DNA of 64,000 nt from Metallosphaera yellowstonensis MK1 (GTDB lineage Archaea; Thermoproteota; Thermoprotei_A; Sulfolobales; Sulfolobaceae), in assembly GCF_000243315.1 (NCBI RefSeq), contig NZ_JH597768.1:427322-491321 (forward strand), read 5' to 3'. Under the pieces are notes generated by a model. That model was not told the DNA's origin. It did not search any database and saw only the letters and a program-made list of their open reading frames with translations. This document shows positions 61,641 through 64,000 of the stretch, one piece after another; position 1 is the stretch's first letter; every line of letters begins with the position of its first letter. The position numbers were made by a program, and so were the translations under genes.

Positions 61641-62130
61641 CTGAGGATTGGATACAAATTCATGAAAATTCAATGAAGCCCGAACCCCTTGAAGCTAAAA
61701 TCAATTGTAACCATACTAGATGTGGATGGATTTTCCGCTTGTCCCTACACTTTCATTTCACTCATCTTATGTTCAATCATGATGAAGTGTAGGGACTTAG
61801 CCCTCAACCACCCACCAGCCTTAACGGTAGGTGGGTCATGGGACTCCTTTGAGCCCAACGGCACGGGGCTCACATCCCAGATCACTCCCACCCTTTTGGG
61901 CAGAGCCCACATCGGCGTGAGAGATCATCCTTTATCAACAAAAATATTATAAACAATATAAAAAGATTTCTATTAATGTGAAAAAGGATTCAGCCCAAAG
62001 GTAGGTAGTAGTCTCAAGATATGCTGGTTTCCCTACGCTCGTGGAATTCAGCAGGTGTGGTCGGGGTCGCTCCTATAGGTTTCTCCTCTTTCTCTAATAT
62101 TATCCGAACTCTACAGTAAACCCTGAAACA
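61641..62130. other. Non-coding gap after IS607
   Basis: No gene is seen. Positions 61668-61690 repeat the CCGAACCCCTT motif found at 2580. GTCCCTACACTT (near 61742) and AAGTGTAGGGAC (near 61785) form a 12-bp inverted repeat; CCCACC...GGTGGG near 61810-61838 forms another hairpin. These look like ends of further decayed TnpB-type elements. An AT-rich stretch at 61935-61975 could hold the promoter of the cobyrinate synthase gene. Confidence 0.45.
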
Positions 62131-63498
62131 GTGTTAACAAAAGAGTTCTTAAGGCCCAGAGATACTAAACTTACCGCGAATATCTTGCATCTCCCTCGAC
62201 TTATAGTAAGTTCCGACAGGAGCGGTTCAGGGAAGACACTCATTTCTTCAGGGATAATGGCGGCGTTGGCAAAAAGGCTTAAGGTTAGAGGTTACAAGGC
62301 CGGACCCGATTTCATAGACGGGGGTTACCATAGGCTGGCCACAGGAAGGCCCTCAATCAACTTGGACCTCTTCATGATGGGGGAGGAGGGCGTGAGGAGG
62401 AGCTTAGTAAAGTACTCCAGAGGATTCGATTTGGCTGTAATTGAGGGGGTCATGGGATTATACGACGGTCATGGCATGAGTTATAGTACCTTCCAACTTT
62501 CTAAAACGTTGAAGACACCCATCGTCCTAGTCGTGGATTGTAGTGCTATGGGTAGCACGGTAGGCGCAATAGTCTATGGGTTGAAGAGCTATGCAGGGGC
62601 TGACGTTAAGGGAGTGATATTTAACAGGATAAGTTCTGAGGGACATTTCAACTACTGTGCAAGCGGAGTAAAGGATGTAAAGATTCTAGGTTATATTCCC
62701 TTTGTAAAGGATATTAAGATCCCCTCTAGGCACCTGGGCCTATTCACTACAGAAACTCTTAGGGACGCAGAGAGGATAGTGAAGGAGGTAGCCAGTCTAG
62801 TAGAGAGCTACGTTGATTTGGATTCAGTGATGGAGGTAGCAGAATCGGCAGGCAAATTAGAACTAGAGCCAGAGAGTCATGAGAGCCCTGAAACGAAGAC
62901 TCATGGAGTTGCAGCAGTAGCCTACGATCAGGCGTTTAGTTTTTACTATGAAGAGAATTTAGACAGGTTAAGGGAGAGGTATGAGCTAAGGTTCTTTAGT
63001 CCTCTAGAAAATGAGAGGGTAGAGGACGCTGATTTCATATACATAGGAGGTGGGTACCCAGAGCTCTTCACCTCTGAGCTGAGTTCGGCACACTTGACAA
63101 AGAAGTGGATATTAGACTCAGCAAGTTCTGGAGTACCCATTCTGGCTGAATGCGGGGGACTAATGTACCTTTCTAGGTATATTAAGGGACAGGATCAGAC
63201 TAAACGTGATATGGTAGGACTTTACGACATAGGAATTTTCATGCCTGGGAAGCTCACCTTAGGCTATAGAAGTCTCAAGTCCATAAGTCCAAACATGTTG
63301 GCCGATGAGGGAGACAGCATAAGGGGTCACGAATTTCATTACTCCGCTCCCGAATACGTCAATGAGAGTAGGTTCGCTTTCAAAACAAGTAGTGGGAAAG
63401 GTATCAAGGACGGTTTAGATGGAGCCATCACAAATAACGCTATCGCTCTCTACACTCATCTTCACTTCTCAAACATCAAGAAGAGGACTGTCTTTTGA
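62131..63498 (+). CDS. cbiA: Cobyrinic acid a,c-diamide synthase
   Basis: 455 residues. Amidates cobyrinate using glutamine in cobamide synthesis. N-terminal dethiobiotin-synthase-like P-loop SSDRSGSGKTLISSG, KAGPDFIDGGYH, EGVMGLYDG; C-terminal glutaminase with the nucleophile in ILAECGGLMYLS and the final EFHYS histidine. Start is GTG 62131 or a downstream TTG, since the conserved part begins at LIVSSDRSG. Overlaps the convergent membrane-protein gene by 23 nt. Confidence 0.92.
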   Translation: MLTKEFLRPRDTKLTANILHLPRLIVSSDRSGSGKTLISSGIMAALAKRLKVRGYKAGPDFIDGGYHRLATGRPSINLDLFMMGEEGVRRSLVKYSRGFDLAVIEGVMGLYDGHGMSYSTFQLSKTLKTPIVLVVDCSAMGSTVGAIVYGLKSYAGADVKGVIFNRISSEGHFNYCASGVKDVKILGYIPFVKDIKIPSRHLGLFTTETLRDAERIVKEVASLVESYVDLDSVMEVAESAGKLELEPESHESPETKTHGVAAVAYDQAFSFYYEENLDRLRERYELRFFSPLENERVEDADFIYIGGGYPELFTSELSSAHLTKKWILDSASSGVPILAECGGLMYLSRYIKGQDQTKRDMVGLYDIGIFMPGKLTLGYRSLKSISPNMLADEGDSIRGHEFHYSAPEYVNESRFAFKTSSGKGIKDGLDGAITNNAIALYTHLHFSNIKKRTVF

Positions 63499-64000
63499 GC
63501 TCAAGCCTCTTCACCCTCTCCAACATTTCCACTAGCTTGTCCACGTCTTTAGCGTAAAGTCTTATCTTGTAGGGATACTTGGCTGAAGTAGAGTCGATTT
63601 CAACGTATTTTTTCTCCCTATTTAATACCATGTTCGAATTAAGGAGATGCTTAGCGTGAAGGAAAACCGACATTCCGCCAGAGCCTATTATCCCCTTTTC
63701 GGTCACCTTATAACTTAACGGTGCCATAGTAGACATCATTGAGGGTCTAAATAGTCTCCTGTAAACGAAGAAGCCGAACAGATATATCACTTCGAAGTAA
63801 GCCAAATATACTCCAAGTCTGTAGTAGGGATCAGTTTGTGCTGTTGCTAGTTTGGAAACGTAATTATAGACGAAAAACAAAACGACAATATATATTAAAT
63901 ATGAGAATAACATCATCATGTTCTTCTTTGCAAACTGCATGTACTCTCTCTGGTAATCTTGATCCTTTGTTATGAGCTCATTGGCGTTCTTTTCCTCATA
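63476..64000 (-). CDS. DUF2208-like membrane protein, N-terminus beyond window
   Basis: The minus-strand frame is open up to the window edge (codons for KNANELITKDQDYQREY precede the internal ATG at 63940), so the start lies outside. Two hydrophobic helices are visible (LFSYLIYIVVLFFVYNYV and LGVYLAYFEVIYLFGFFVY), then a soluble C-terminal domain ending RLELKRQSSS. It resembles DUF2208 proteins known from Sulfolobales, of unknown function. Confidence in the family name is moderate. Confidence 0.6.
   Translation of the reverse strand, partial: YEEKNANELITKDQDYQREYMQFAKKNMMMLFSYLIYIVVLFFVYNYVSKLATAQTDPYYRLGVYLAYFEVIYLFGFFVYRRLFRPSMMSTMAPLSYKVTEKGIIGSGGMSVFLHAKHLLNSNMVLNREKKYVEIDSTSAKYPYKIRLYAKDVDKLVEMLERVKRLELKRQSSS

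Noticed and set aside
61689-61952. 87-residue ORF downstream of IS607
   Set aside because: It runs through inverted repeats and TnpB-end-like debris and has no protein features.

Overview
This window is chromosomal DNA of a thermoacidophilic crenarchaeon of the order Sulfolobales. The evidence is the type of Cdc6/Orc1 and thermosome genes, an unsplit rpoB, split rpoA1/rpoA2, tetraether lipid synthase, short tRNA introns, many leaderless starts, and the style of the IS607/TnpB debris. Base composition looks mid-40s in G+C, nearer Metallosphaera-like genomes than the AT-rich Saccharolobus ones; that placement is an inference. No CRISPR array, rRNA operon, prophage or defence island was seen.

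Layout. 0-2.3 kb: a TFB-like factor (cut by the window edge) divergent from a tRNA-splicing endonuclease subunit and hisS. 2.6-3.2 kb: a proteasome beta subunit that looks catalytically dead. 3.2-4.3 kb: transposon debris. 4.4-11.9 kb: thermosome, a membrane-anchored HerA-like ATPase, a KEOPS-type subunit, a ubiquitin-like protein, S17e, FBP aldolase/phosphatase, ABCE1 and a 26-residue acidic repeat protein. 12.2-17.6 kb: tRNA-Arg, rpiA, a SWIM protein, a membrane micro-ORF, Elf1, GGGP synthase, Sec61beta, a HTH-CBS regulator, RNase P RNA, tsr3 and tiaS. 17.6-18.5 kb: more debris, including an IS4-type pseudogene. 18.56-18.75 kb: the likely replication origin oriC1, with three ORB-like sites around an AT-rich core, followed by tRNA-Ala and cdc6-1.

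20.3-29.7 kb holds cofactor, RNA-modification, recombination and amino-acid genes (nadM, SAM hydrolase, CYTH, NSUN, Nip7, radA, HIT, ilvA, pheA, a fused siroheme decarboxylase). A deleted IS607 element lies at 29.7-30.3 kb. 30.5-36.5 kb is purine metabolism (purA, two purP, purB) plus an FAD protein. 36.5-44 kb has tRNA-Thr, thiL, tetraether lipid synthase, an arfC/Cys-rich/MBL/phosphoribosyltransferase cluster, a C/D-box sRNA candidate, gatB, cdd and upp. 44-59.6 kb is the information-processing core: S28e, L24e, ndk, infB, malic enzyme, then rpoH-rpoB-rpoA1-rpoA2-rpl30e-nusA-rps12-rps7-tuf-rps10. tRNA-Ser follows, with an almost complete IS607 element directly behind it (59.8-61.6 kb), then a cobyrinate synthase and a membrane protein that runs off the end.

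The most notable observations are the origin, paired full and deleted IS607 elements sharing an omega-RNA-like 3' region, several unannotated small genes, two conserved enzymes whose reading frames lack a normal start codon, and two divergent gene pairs whose start codons overlap on one CATG. No completely new multi-gene system was recognised.
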